DNA of 48,059 nucleotides from Deltaproteobacteria bacterium. Its GTDB lineage: Bacteria; Myxococcota_A; Polyangia; JACPQR01. Positions 13,190 to 21,296 of this stretch are shown in pieces. Numbering within the stretch: position 1 is the first letter of the stretch; each line of letters starts with the position of its first letter. The translations under genes and the position numbers were made by a program. The notes beneath the pieces are model-generated. The model searched no databases, was not told where the DNA came from, and saw only the letters and a program-made list of their open reading frames with translations. The stretch covers positions 1 through 48,059 of the forward strand of contig JACPQR010000220.1 in the NCBI GenBank assembly GCA_016190375.1, in the 5' to 3' direction.

Positions 13190-15955
13190 ATGCCCTCTCC
13201 CGCTTTCCACTGGCACGCCCTCACCCCGGAGGAGGTCACCAAGGAGTGGGAGGTGGATCTCGCTCGGGGTCTGTCGGTCGAGCAGGCTGCGTCCCGGCGC
13301 GAGAGAGTCGGCCCGAACCTCCTGCCGCAGGCGCCGCGCGATCCGGCCTGGAAGCAGCTCCTGCAGCAGTTCATCAATCCCCTCGTCCTGACGCTCCTGG
13401 CCGCGGCCGTCATCGCGGCGGTCGTCGCGGTCCTGGAGCCCGCGCGCGGACACTCCGGCCTGTCGCGCTTCAGCGACGTCATCGCGATCGCCCTGATCGT
13501 CGTCGTCAACGCGCTCCTCGGCTTCTTCCAGGAGAGGAGGGCGGCCAAGGCCCTCGACGCGCTCCAGAAGATGGCGGCGCCGACCGCGAAGATCCGGCGC
13601 GACGGCGGCGTGGTCGTCGAGCCCGCGTCGGTGCTCGTCCCGGGCGACGTGGTCGAGCTCGACACCGGCGACCAGATCCCCGCGGACATGCGGCTGGCCG
13701 AGACGGCGGACGTGGAGGTCGAGGAGTCGTCCTTGACCGGCGAGAGCACGTCCGTTCCGAAGAGCGCCCGCGCCCTCTGCTCCGAGGAGGCGCCGCTCGC
13801 CGAGCGATCGAACATGGTCTACATGGGCACCTCGGTCGTCCGTGGCCGTGCCCTCGGCCTGGTCGTGCAGACCGGCGCGTCCACCGAGCTCGGGCACATC
13901 GGCACGTTGATGGCCACGACGAAGGAGGAGCCGACGCCGCTCGAGACCCGACTGGCCGTCACGGGGCGGTGGATCCTCATCGGCTGCCTCGTGGTCTCCG
14001 CGATCATCTTCGCGGTCGGCTTCCTCCGCGCCGAGCCCAACGTGGCGATGCTCCTGCTCACCGCCGTCTCGGTGGCCGTGGCGGCCATCCCCGAGGGCCT
14101 GCCGGCGATCACGACGATCACCCTCGCCCTCGGGATGCAGCGGATGGCGAAGCGGGGCGCGCTCGTCCGCAAGCTCCCTGCGGTCGAGACGCTTGGATGC
14201 TCCACGTACATCTGCTCGGACAAGACGGGAACGATGACGCAGAACCAGATGACCGTCCGGGCCGTCTCGGTCGGCGGCCATCGGCTCGAGGTGGAGGGCG
14301 AGGGGTACAAGCCCATCGGGGCGTTCCTGCGCGGGGGCGAGAAGATCGACGCCACCCAGCACGGCGATCTGCAGCTCCTCGCCCGCGCTGTGGCGCTGTG
14401 CAACTCGGCGAGGCTGGAGCTGAAGGACGGCGCCTACAAGGTGCTCGGCGACCCGACGGAAGGGGCGCTCCTGACGCTGTCGGCGAAGGTCGGACAGGCC
14501 CGCGACCAGCTCCTGGAGAGCCACGAGCTCGTACGGGAGATCCCGTTCTCCAGCGACCGGCGAATGATGACGGTCATCGTCCGCGACCCGGAGGGCAAGG
14601 AGCACGCGTACCTGAAGGGCGGTGCAGAGAAGATCCTGCCGCGCTGCAAGTGGGTGCGGCTCGCGGGCGAGCGGGTCCCTGCCACCGAGGCGAACCTGCA
14701 CGCGGTCCTCGACGACGCGGACGCGATGGCGGCGAGGGCGCTCCGGGTCCTGGCCGTGGCCCGCAAGGAGGAGGTCGGCGACGACCCCGAAGACGAGCTC
14801 GAGCTCCTGGGCATCGTCGGGATGATGGATCCCCCGCGGCCCGAGGTTCGCGACGCCGTCGTCGTGGCGCACAAGGCGGGCGTCAAGGTCGTGATGATCA
14901 CCGGCGATCACCGGCTGACGGCGGTCGCGATCGCCAAGGAGCTGGGGCTGTGGGGCGAGGGCGACGTCGCCGTCACGGGAGCGGAGCTCGACGACATGAG
15001 CGCTCAGCTCCTCGAGGAGCGCGTCTCGCGCGTCCGCGTCTTCGCCCGCGTCACGGCCGAGCACAAGCTCCGGATCGTCAGGGCGCTCAAGTCCCGCGGG
15101 TCGGTCGTGGCGATGACGGGTGACGGCGTCAACGACGCGCCGTCGATCAAGGAGGCGCAGATCGGCATCGCGATGGGGCAGGGGGGCACGGACGTCGCCC
15201 GCGAGGCGGCCGACATGGTGCTCGCGGACGACAACTTCGCGACCATCGTCGTGGCCGTGCGCGAGGGCCGGGCCATCTTCCGCAACATCCAGAAGTTCAT
15301 CTTCTTCCTGCTCTCGTCGAACGCGGGGCTCGTGATGCTGGTGTTCGCCACGTCCATGATGGACTGGGCGTCGCCCCTGACCCCGCTGCAGATCCTCTGG
15401 ATCAACCTCGTGACGAACGGCCTGCCGGCGCTGGCGCTGGGCGTGGACCCGCCGGAGGACGGCCAGATGCGCGAGAAGCCGCGCGGCGTCGCCGAGGGCC
15501 TCCTGGACACCCGTGCCTACCTGGGGATGGTGGCGGTCGGCGCGATCATGGCAGCGGCTGCCGTGTACCTGTACTCGCTCTGCCCGCCGCATCGTGGTGA
15601 GACGCCCGACGAGCACCTCGGGCACATGATCCACGCCCGGACGATGGTCTTCTGCGTCCTGGCGCTCTCGCCGCTGTTTCACACGTTCAATTGCCGCTCG
15701 CGGCTCAACTCGGCGTTCCGCGGGTTGTTCTCGAACCGGTTCCTCTGGGTCGCCAACCTGATCTCGGCGGGCATCCACCTGCTGACGATGACGACGGTGC
15801 TGCGGCCCGTCTTCCAGACGACGCCCCTGACGCCCGCAGAGTGGGGACTGGTCCTGGGACTTTCCGCGCTCCCAATTCTGGCCTTCGAAGTATGGAAGCT
15901 TCTGATACGCTCGCTCGGTGGCGTGAAGGCCACGGCGGTTGCCGATGCTTCGTGA
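13190..15955 (+). CDS. Cation-transporting P-type ATPase (type II-like)
   Basis: 921 residues. Motifs in order: TGES (A domain), PEGLPAITT (M4), the phosphorylated Asp in CSDKTGTMT (about Asp344), KGGAEK (N domain), MITGDH, and TGDGVNDAPS with a TM hinge. Type II pumps of this family export Ca2+ or related cations. Two cation ligands of classical Ca2+ pumps are changed: M5 reads NAGLVM (Glu replaced by Leu) and M6 reads NLVTNGLP (Asp replaced by Asn), so the transported ion is uncertain. ATG 13190 is the first start after the MITE-like element and gives a normal N-terminal cation ATPase domain (WHALTPEEV). Frames further upstream are antisense to sppA. Confidence 0.92.
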   Translation: MPSPAFHWHALTPEEVTKEWEVDLARGLSVEQAASRRERVGPNLLPQAPRDPAWKQLLQQFINPLVLTLLAAAVIAAVVAVLEPARGHSGLSRFSDVIAIALIVVVNALLGFFQERRAAKALDALQKMAAPTAKIRRDGGVVVEPASVLVPGDVVELDTGDQIPADMRLAETADVEVEESSLTGESTSVPKSARALCSEEAPLAERSNMVYMGTSVVRGRALGLVVQTGASTELGHIGTLMATTKEEPTPLETRLAVTGRWILIGCLVVSAIIFAVGFLRAEPNVAMLLLTAVSVAVAAIPEGLPAITTITLALGMQRMAKRGALVRKLPAVETLGCSTYICSDKTGTMTQNQMTVRAVSVGGHRLEVEGEGYKPIGAFLRGGEKIDATQHGDLQLLARAVALCNSARLELKDGAYKVLGDPTEGALLTLSAKVGQARDQLLESHELVREIPFSSDRRMMTVIVRDPEGKEHAYLKGGAEKILPRCKWVRLAGERVPATEANLHAVLDDADAMAARALRVLAVARKEEVGDDPEDELELLGIVGMMDPPRPEVRDAVVVAHKAGVKVVMITGDHRLTAVAIAKELGLWGEGDVAVTGAELDDMSAQLLEERVSRVRVFARVTAEHKLRIVRALKSRGSVVAMTGDGVNDAPSIKEAQIGIAMGQGGTDVAREAADMVLADDNFATIVVAVREGRAIFRNIQKFIFFLLSSNAGLVMLVFATSMMDWASPLTPLQILWINLVTNGLPALALGVDPPEDGQMREKPRGVAEGLLDTRAYLGMVAVGAIMAAAAVYLYSLCPPHRGETPDEHLGHMIHARTMVFCVLALSPLFHTFNCRSRLNSAFRGLFSNRFLWVANLISAGIHLLTMTTVLRPVFQTTPLTPAEWGLVLGLSALPILAFEVWKLLIRSLGGVKATAVADAS

Positions 15956-16024
15956 AGTGCGGTACAGGTGAGGCTGACGACGGGCGGGCCCCAGAGGACC
16001 CGGGAGAGAACAAGGAGCCTGCGG

Positions 16025-16507
16025 ATGGCCGATCCCCAGATGGTCATGTACGAGGAGGAGTTCAACCAGATCCAGACGATCGTCGACCGCCTCGTGCGTG
16101 AAGCCAATTCCCGGACCGTCTTCATCGTCGACAAGAACGGGCAGCTCATCGCGGCCGCCGGCGAGACCGAGCACATCGACACGACCAGCCTGGCCTCGCT
16201 GACGGCGGGCAACGTGGCGGCGACGGGGGGGATGGCCAAGCTCCTCAAGGAGCAGGAGTTCGCGACCCAGTTTCACGAGGGGGAGAAGGCGAACATCCAC
16301 ATCCAGCTCGTCGGCAACCGGGTCATCCTCGTCGTGATCTTCGACGCCCGATCGTCCCTGGGGCTGGTGCGGCTCAGGGTGAAGAAGGCCACCGAGGACC
16401 TCAACCGGATCTTCACGGCGCTCCTGACGAAGGTCCAGGAGCCAGGCTTCGACTCGCCCTTCGCCGAGATAACGGACGAGGACATCGACAACCTCTTCAA
16501 CGACTGA
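16025..16507 (+). CDS. mglB: MglB, roadblock/LC7 GTPase-activating protein
   Basis: 160 residues. A roadblock/LC7 domain occupies most of the protein: TIVDRLVREANSRTVFIVDK, then GQLIAAAGETE and IHIQLVGNRVILVVIFD. In myxobacteria MglB dimers activate GTP hydrolysis by MglA and set the lagging pole. The C-terminal tail is acidic (FAEITDEDIDNLFND), as in MglB. ATG 16025 has AAGGAG upstream at good spacing. mglA begins 11 bp after the stop, the conserved mglBA order. Confidence 0.95.
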   Translation: MADPQMVMYEEEFNQIQTIVDRLVREANSRTVFIVDKNGQLIAAAGETEHIDTTSLASLTAGNVAATGGMAKLLKEQEFATQFHEGEKANIHIQLVGNRVILVVIFDARSSLGLVRLRVKKATEDLNRIFTALLTKVQEPGFDSPFAEITDEDIDNLFND

Positions 16508-16518
16508 CCGGGTACCGA

Positions 16519-17106
16519 ATGTCCTTCATCAATTACCTGTCGAGGGAGATCAACTGCAAGATCGTCTACTACGGCCCCGGCCTGTGCGGGAAGACGACGA
16601 ACCTCCAGTACATCTACACGAAGACCAACCCCGAGGCGAAGGGCAAGATGATCTCGCTCGCGACCGAGACCGAGCGAACGTTGTTCTTCGACTTCCTTCC
16701 CCTCTCGCTGGGCGAGATCCGGGGGTTCAGGACGCGCTTCCATCTGTACACCGTGCCCGGTCAGGTCTTCTACGACGCCTCGCGGAAGCTCATCTTGAAG
16801 GGCGTCGACGGCGTCGTCTTCGTCGCCGACTCGCAGATCGAGCGCATGGAGGCGAACATCGAGTCGCTCGAGAACCTGGGCACGAACCTCGCCGAGCAGG
16901 GCTACGCGCTCGACAAGCTGCCCTACGTCGTCCAGTACAACAAGCGCGACCTGCCCCACGTCGCGAACGTCGACGAGCTGAAGTCGCTCTTGAACCCGAT
17001 GAACGTCCCCGACTTCGAGGGCGTCGCCACGACAGGCGTGGGCGTCTTCGACACGCTCAAGGCCGTCGCCAAGCTCGTCCTCACCGAGCTGAAGCGAGGC
17101 AGGTAG
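16519..17106 (+). CDS. mglA: MglA, Ras-like polarity GTPase
   Basis: 195 residues. P-loop GPGLCGKTT (about 19-27), TVPGQ in place of the usual DxxGQ (Thr78, a hallmark of MglA), and the base-recognition motif NKRD (141-144). MglA in its GTP form recruits motility and polarity effectors at the leading pole. Length and motifs match MglA well. It is preceded by mglB and followed after 2 bp by a lipoprotein gene, so a three-gene transcript is likely. Confidence 0.97.
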   Translation: MSFINYLSREINCKIVYYGPGLCGKTTNLQYIYTKTNPEAKGKMISLATETERTLFFDFLPLSLGEIRGFRTRFHLYTVPGQVFYDASRKLILKGVDGVVFVADSQIERMEANIESLENLGTNLAEQGYALDKLPYVVQYNKRDLPHVANVDELKSLLNPMNVPDFEGVATTGVGVFDTLKAVAKLVLTELKRGR

Positions 17107-17108
17107 GG

Positions 17109-18188
17109 GTGTTTCGCGCCGCCGTCGTCCTCCTCCTGCACGGCTGCTCGTGCGGGGACGAAGGGACGGCTCTCCTCGACGCTGCCACCGGCCCGAACGA
17201 CGCCGCGGCGGACGCGGAGCCGGGGCGAGACGCGGGAGAGACCGACTCCGGCGACGACGCGGCGCTGCCCGGGGCGCCGCTGTCGACGCTCGTTTGCGAG
17301 CTCGAGGAGCGGCCCGGGCCGATCCCGGAGCCTCCCGAGACCCGGGTAGCAGACTTCGGCCCGCCGATCCGCCTGGCGCTCGACGACCCCTGCCCGCAGG
17401 ACGCAGTCGAGGTCTCGCCCGACGGGACGCGCGTCTACTACTGGTACATGATCAACGACTTCCAGTTGCTGCTCGACGAAGGCCGGATCGTGGAGGGCAC
17501 GGAGGTCCGCTTCCACGACCTCGACGGCGGCGAGTGGGGCCCGGCGCGCCTCCTCGATCTCCGCCGCGGCGACTCCGGGGCGCTGCCCGGCGAGACCAGC
17601 GTCGCCCCTGACGGGAGCTGGGTCGTCTGGCACGCCCAGAGCCCGCAGAACTTCGGCGAGGTGGACGGGTACCCCGAGGGACAGAGCTTCGACCTCGACA
17701 TCTTCGAGGCGGCGATGGCCAACTCCGTCCCCGAGCCGGGCACGCACCTGGGTCGCGAGGTCAACTCGCGATACCTCGAGGGAGAGCAGTGGGTGACGGA
17801 CGACGGGCGCACGCTCTACTTCGCCTCGAACCGACCCGGCGGTCTCGGCGACCTGGACATCTGGAAGATCCAGCGGGACGCCCAGGGCGTCTGGGCCGAG
17901 GCCGAGGCGCTCGGGGAGCCCGTGAGCTCCGCGGCCTCGGAGATCCAGCCGACGTTCTCGCCAGATGGGAGATTCATCTACTTCACCTCCACACGGGGAG
18001 GGCGCCGCGAGATCTGGAGGGTCGCCACGACCGAGGACGGTGGCTTCGAGGGCGAGGCGGAGCTCGTTCTTTCACCCCACGTGGGTGAGGCGACCTTCAC
18101 CGGTGATGGCAGGCTCTTCTTCGTGCACGTCGAGCTCGAGGGCGGCGTCCCCTACGACGTCGACATCTACTTCGTCGAGCCGGAGTGA
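17109..18188 (+). CDS. Lipoprotein with PD40/TolB-like beta-propeller repeats
   Basis: 359 residues from GTG 17109, two bases after the mglA stop. The signal FRAAVVLLLHGCSCGD suits a lipoprotein. An Asp/Ala-rich linker follows (about 25-55), then PD40-type strands: VEVSPDGTRVYYWYM, TSVAPDGSWVVWHAQ, WVTDDGRTLYFASNRPGG and PTFSPDGRFIYFTSTRGG. Such repeats form a TolB-like propeller, typically a protein- or glycan-binding platform. Its position directly behind mglBA is unusual and suggests co-expression with the polarity switch. The last 22 bp overlap the convergent gene. Confidence 0.85.
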   Translation: MFRAAVVLLLHGCSCGDEGTALLDAATGPNDAAADAEPGRDAGETDSGDDAALPGAPLSTLVCELEERPGPIPEPPETRVADFGPPIRLALDDPCPQDAVEVSPDGTRVYYWYMINDFQLLLDEGRIVEGTEVRFHDLDGGEWGPARLLDLRRGDSGALPGETSVAPDGSWVVWHAQSPQNFGEVDGYPEGQSFDLDIFEAAMANSVPEPGTHLGREVNSRYLEGEQWVTDDGRTLYFASNRPGGLGDLDIWKIQRDAQGVWAEAEALGEPVSSAASEIQPTFSPDGRFIYFTSTRGGRREIWRVATTEDGGFEGEAELVLSPHVGEATFTGDGRLFFVHVELEGGVPYDVDIYFVEPE

Positions 18189-19849
18189 AGCGCCGCGGCG
18201 ATCGCGCTCTGGAGGTCGGGATCCCGCGCGCTCAGGGCGCCCGACCTTCGCCACCTGAGCACGCCCTCCCGGTCGATGAGGAAGGACGCCGGCAGGATCG
18301 ACACGCCGAGCCGCGCGGATGCGACGTCGCGCGCGTCGTGCCAGACGGAGAACCCGATCCGGCGTCGAGCCACGAAGCGGCGTAGCTCCTCGGGCTTCTC
18401 GTCCGAGTCCACGCTGAGGCCGACGATCTGCAGCCCTCGGGAGGCGTAGCGCTCCTGAAGGGCGGCGAGCTCGGGCAGCTCCTGGCGGCAGGGCTCGCAC
18501 CAGGTGGCCCAGAGGTTCAGGAGCACCACCCGGCCGCGCAGGGAGGCGAGGGACGCGCCCGCGCCATCGAGAGTGCGAGCCTCGACTGCGGGAGCGTGAG
18601 AGCCGACCGCCAGCAAGTCGTCGGCTGCGCCGCGGTCCGGCCGCAGTCGGTCCCTCGCCGGGGGCACCGCGGAGATCGGAAGCCGCGCCGCGCGCACGCT
18701 GGATGGCGATCCCGGATCGGTCCATGCGAAGTGGAGGTCGTCGCCGGCGCGGACGACGCGGGGGAAGCCGCTGTCGCGCTCCGACGTGGTCCTCGCGATC
18801 TCGATCGCTCGGCCGAGCTTCCCGCCCTTCGCCCTGCGCGCCCGGATCGTGGCCCGCTCGCGACGGCCGTCGACCCACGTGACGATCGCGCCGCCGTCGT
18901 CGTCGAGGACGACTCCCACGCGCCCGATCGGAGCCTCGCGGCCGCTCGGGCCGTCGACCTCGATCGGAGCGCCGAAGGTCCGGCCGGCGTTCGACGAGAA
19001 CGCGACGCGGACGCTCTGCCGGCTGCCCGCGTACGTCAACCACGCGACCGCGACGCGCTCTCCGTCGGCAGCGACGGCCGGCCCGTTGACGGGGCAGCCC
19101 GGCACGCGCCATCCGTCCGCGTGGACGGGCCTCGGCGAGGTCCAGCCACGCTTCGTCGCGCGCACGCTCCAGGGGTCGCGAACCTCGTCCTCGCCGCGGT
19201 TGCGGTAGACGACGATCGGACCCTGCGAGGTCATCGCGGCGGCCGTCCCGCAGCACTCGCAGGTGCGAGGGTCGAGGACCTCGCCCGGCTCCACGCTGCC
19301 GCCCACGAGGGCGGTCCGGAGCGTCATCGGGCCTTCGCCGCCGGCCATCTCGCGCCCGTCGAGCCAGAAGGCCCGGACCCGCGGCCCATCGGCGAGCAGC
19401 GACACGAAGCCATGCTCGCTCCTGGTCGTGTCCTCGTGAAGCCTTCCGATCGACTTCCAGGTCTTGCCTCGATCTCTGGACCGCGCCACCTCGATCGCCG
19501 TCGCCTCGGCCCCATCGAGCTCCCGCGCGTAGTGGGCGTAGAGCGTCCTCGAACCGGTGGCGACGATGGAGGGGAAGTCCGCCCAGTTCGCCACGAGATC
19601 CGCCCCTTCGGCGATCGTCGCAGGCCGGCTCCACCCATCTGCCTCGAGGACGGCGAACCGAAAGCGCCGCACGTCGCCCGCCCGCTCGAGCCAGCTCATG
19701 GCGACCGAGCCGTCGACTACCGCGAGGTTCGGCGCGAGAGCCCCGGGCGCGGCGGGCGGATCGATCCGGCGCGGCCCGGCAGCGCGTCGCTCGCACGCGC
19801 TGCAGGCGACAACTGCGAGCATTGCGAGAGCCGGAAGGCGAGGGAGCAC
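18167..19849 (-). CDS. Sialidase-like propeller fused to TlpA-like thioredoxin
   Basis: 560 residues. The signal LPRLPALAMLAVVACSACE gives a lipoprotein or exported protein. Residues about 30-400 form sialidase-type repeats (SRDRGKTWKSIG, FSSNAGRTFGAPI) with a CECCG cluster near residue 198 and the GCPVNGPA segment. These features are known in a conserved family of propeller proteins, where the clustered cysteines suggest metal or redox chemistry. From about residue 405 a TlpA/ResA-like thioredoxin domain follows, with active site WCEPC at about 450-454 and the cis-proline in ILPASF. The expected role is periplasmic disulfide reduction. GTG 19849 was chosen for the signal peptide. A 57-residue membrane protein is encoded 36 bp upstream. 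Confidence 0.85.
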   Translation of the reverse strand: MLPRLPALAMLAVVACSACERRAAGPRRIDPPAAPGALAPNLAVVDGSVAMSWLERAGDVRRFRFAVLEADGWSRPATIAEGADLVANWADFPSIVATGSRTLYAHYARELDGAEATAIEVARSRDRGKTWKSIGRLHEDTTRSEHGFVSLLADGPRVRAFWLDGREMAGGEGPMTLRTALVGGSVEPGEVLDPRTCECCGTAAAMTSQGPIVVYRNRGEDEVRDPWSVRATKRGWTSPRPVHADGWRVPGCPVNGPAVAADGERVAVAWLTYAGSRQSVRVAFSSNAGRTFGAPIEVDGPSGREAPIGRVGVVLDDDGGAIVTWVDGRRERATIRARRAKGGKLGRAIEIARTTSERDSGFPRVVRAGDDLHFAWTDPGSPSSVRAARLPISAVPPARDRLRPDRGAADDLLAVGSHAPAVEARTLDGAGASLASLRGRVVLLNLWATWCEPCRQELPELAALQERYASRGLQIVGLSVDSDEKPEELRRFVARRRIGFSVWHDARDVASARLGVSILPASFLIDREGVLRWRRSGALSARDPDLQSAIAAALHSGSTK

Positions 19850-19885
19850 GAGGTGGCGAACGTTAGCGCCGGACCCGCCGAGAAG

Positions 19886-20059
19886 TCACCTCTTGCGCAC
19901 GACCTCGGCCGGGTGATCTCTCGCGTCCCGCTGCGGCGCCTTCATCCACGAGAACGTCACGGGCACCGGGACGACCACGAGGAGCAGGATGAGCACGACC
20001 TGCGACACGCGGACGAGGAAGCGAAGGAGGGACCCGACCATCCGACCGACCATCAGCAT
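19886..20059 (-). CDS. 57-residue single-pass membrane protein
   Basis: A short gene of 57 codons beginning MLMVGRMVGSLLRFLVRV. One long hydrophobic helix follows (VVLILLLVVVPVPVTFSW, about 21-38), then a basic, polar C-terminus ending VRKR. The charge pattern suggests both termini near the cytoplasm or a simple N-in anchor. It is 36 bp upstream of the propeller-thioredoxin gene on the same strand, so it may be its partner. No family recognised; codon use (G/C at third positions) resembles real genes here. Confidence 0.6.
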   Translation of the reverse strand: MLMVGRMVGSLLRFLVRVSQVVLILLLVVVPVPVTFSWMKAPQRDARDHPAEVVRKR

Positions 20060-20095
20060 AATCCCGGGGTCGGCGACGGGCCAGCCGGGCCGCGG

Positions 20096-21244
20096 TCACT
20101 CGATCCCGAGGATCGCCGGCAGCTCCTGCAGACAGCGCCCGAAGGGCAAGATGCGGATCGCGCCGGCGCGGTCCACCCGATGTCCGCCATACGCGACCGT
20201 GGCTCGCGCCATCGGGTAGTCCTCGAGGAATGCCTCGAGGGACCTCAGGTCCTCGCGCCGCACGCGCGCGGAGCGCTTGACCTCGAAGGCGCACAGGCCG
20301 CGCTCGCCATAGAGGACGAAGTCGACCTCGAGCCCCGTCGTGCTCCTCCAGTAGTGGAGTGAGTAGTCGGCACGTGCGTAGTCGTTCATGGCCCGCAGCT
20401 CCTCGAGCAGAAGCGTCTCGAGGGCGGCGCCTTCGAGCTCCTCGACCGAATCGAGAGGGCCACGGGGTCTGACGGTGCGGAAGACACCGACGTCGAAGAA
20501 GAAGAACTTCGGGTGACTCACGAGGCGGCGCTTGGCGCGCCGCGTGAAGACCGGCAGTCGGACGCCTATCAGCAGATCCTCCAGGATGCCGAAGTAGTCC
20601 TCGACGACCTTGCGCTCGACCATGCAATCGCGCGCGACGGCCGAGATGTTCAGCGGCGAGGCCTGCGAGAATGACGCGGCCTCCAGGAATCGGCTGAAGG
20701 CGGCCAGGTTCCTCGTGAGACCCTCCTGCATGACCTCCTCGCGAAGGTAGGCCGCGACGTAGCTCGCAAGGTACGCGCGGGCCGAATCTGAATCCCGGTC
20801 TGTCTGCACCACTGGAAGCTGTCCGAACCGCAGCGAGTGCCCGAGGTCGAACGCCTGGCCCAGCTCGGCGTGCGTCAGCGGGTGCATTCGCAGGGTCACC
20901 GCTCGACCGGCGAGGAGGTTCACGCCGCCGCGACGCAGCTTTCGGGCGCTCGAGCCCGTGAGGGCGAACCGCAGCTTCTTGCGCTCGATCAGGCGGTGCA
21001 CCTCGTCGAGCAGCGCTGGCACCTTCTGGACCTCGTCGAGGACGACCCATCCGCGGTGCTCGGGAGGGATCTTGGACTCGAGGCGCTCCGGCGCCGCCAG
21101 GAGCTCGAGATAGAGCCCTGACTCCAGGAGATCGAGGTGGACGGCGCCGGGCAGCTCGTCGCGAACCCAGGTGGACTTCCCCGTCCCGCGAGGGCCGAAG
21201 AGGAAGAAGCTCCCGCGTGGGGGTGTCAGTGTTCTGCGAAACAC
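20096..21244 (-). CDS. AAA ATPase with DUF4143 domain
   Basis: 382 residues. Walker A is LFGPRGTGKST (about 15-25) and Walker B is WVVLDEVQKVPAL. The sensor region is FALTGSSARKLRR. The second half is a DUF4143 domain with the TTGLEVDFVLYGERGLCAFEVKRS stretch (D-x-x-E-V-K nuclease-like pattern, around residues 300-330). This family is common and its targets are unclear; some members sit in mobile or defence contexts. GTG 21244 lies 6 bp from a TATTCT box, giving a near-leaderless transcript. The gene is intact and stands alone on the minus strand. Confidence 0.88.
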   Translation of the reverse strand: MFRRTLTPPRGSFFLFGPRGTGKSTWVRDELPGAVHLDLLESGLYLELLAAPERLESKIPPEHRGWVVLDEVQKVPALLDEVHRLIERKKLRFALTGSSARKLRRGGVNLLAGRAVTLRMHPLTHAELGQAFDLGHSLRFGQLPVVQTDRDSDSARAYLASYVAAYLREEVMQEGLTRNLAAFSRFLEAASFSQASPLNISAVARDCMVERKVVEDYFGILEDLLIGVRLPVFTRRAKRRLVSHPKFFFFDVGVFRTVRPRGPLDSVEELEGAALETLLLEELRAMNDYARADYSLHYWRSTTGLEVDFVLYGERGLCAFEVKRSARVRREDLRSLEAFLEDYPMARATVAYGGHRVDRAGAIRILPFGRCLQELPAILGIE

Positions 21245-21250
21245 GAGTCC

Positions 21251-21256
21251 AGAATA
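21251..21256 (-). promoter_or_regulatory. Extended -10 element of the DUF4143 ATPase gene
   Basis: On the minus strand TGTTATTCT forms an extended -10 (TG-N-TATTCT, hexamer at 21256-21251). It lies in a short AT-rich patch upstream of GTG 21244, only 6 bp from the start. No strong -35 is visible. Confidence 0.4.
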
Positions 21257-21296
21257 ACATGAAAAATGGACTCGGATGACCCAGGGGAGATCGCGA

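Noticed and set aside
12860..16300. Long minus-strand open frame opposite the ATPase and mglB
   Set aside because: It is a shadow created by high GC codon bias and contains no domain; the VDVDVD part belongs to the inverted-repeat element.
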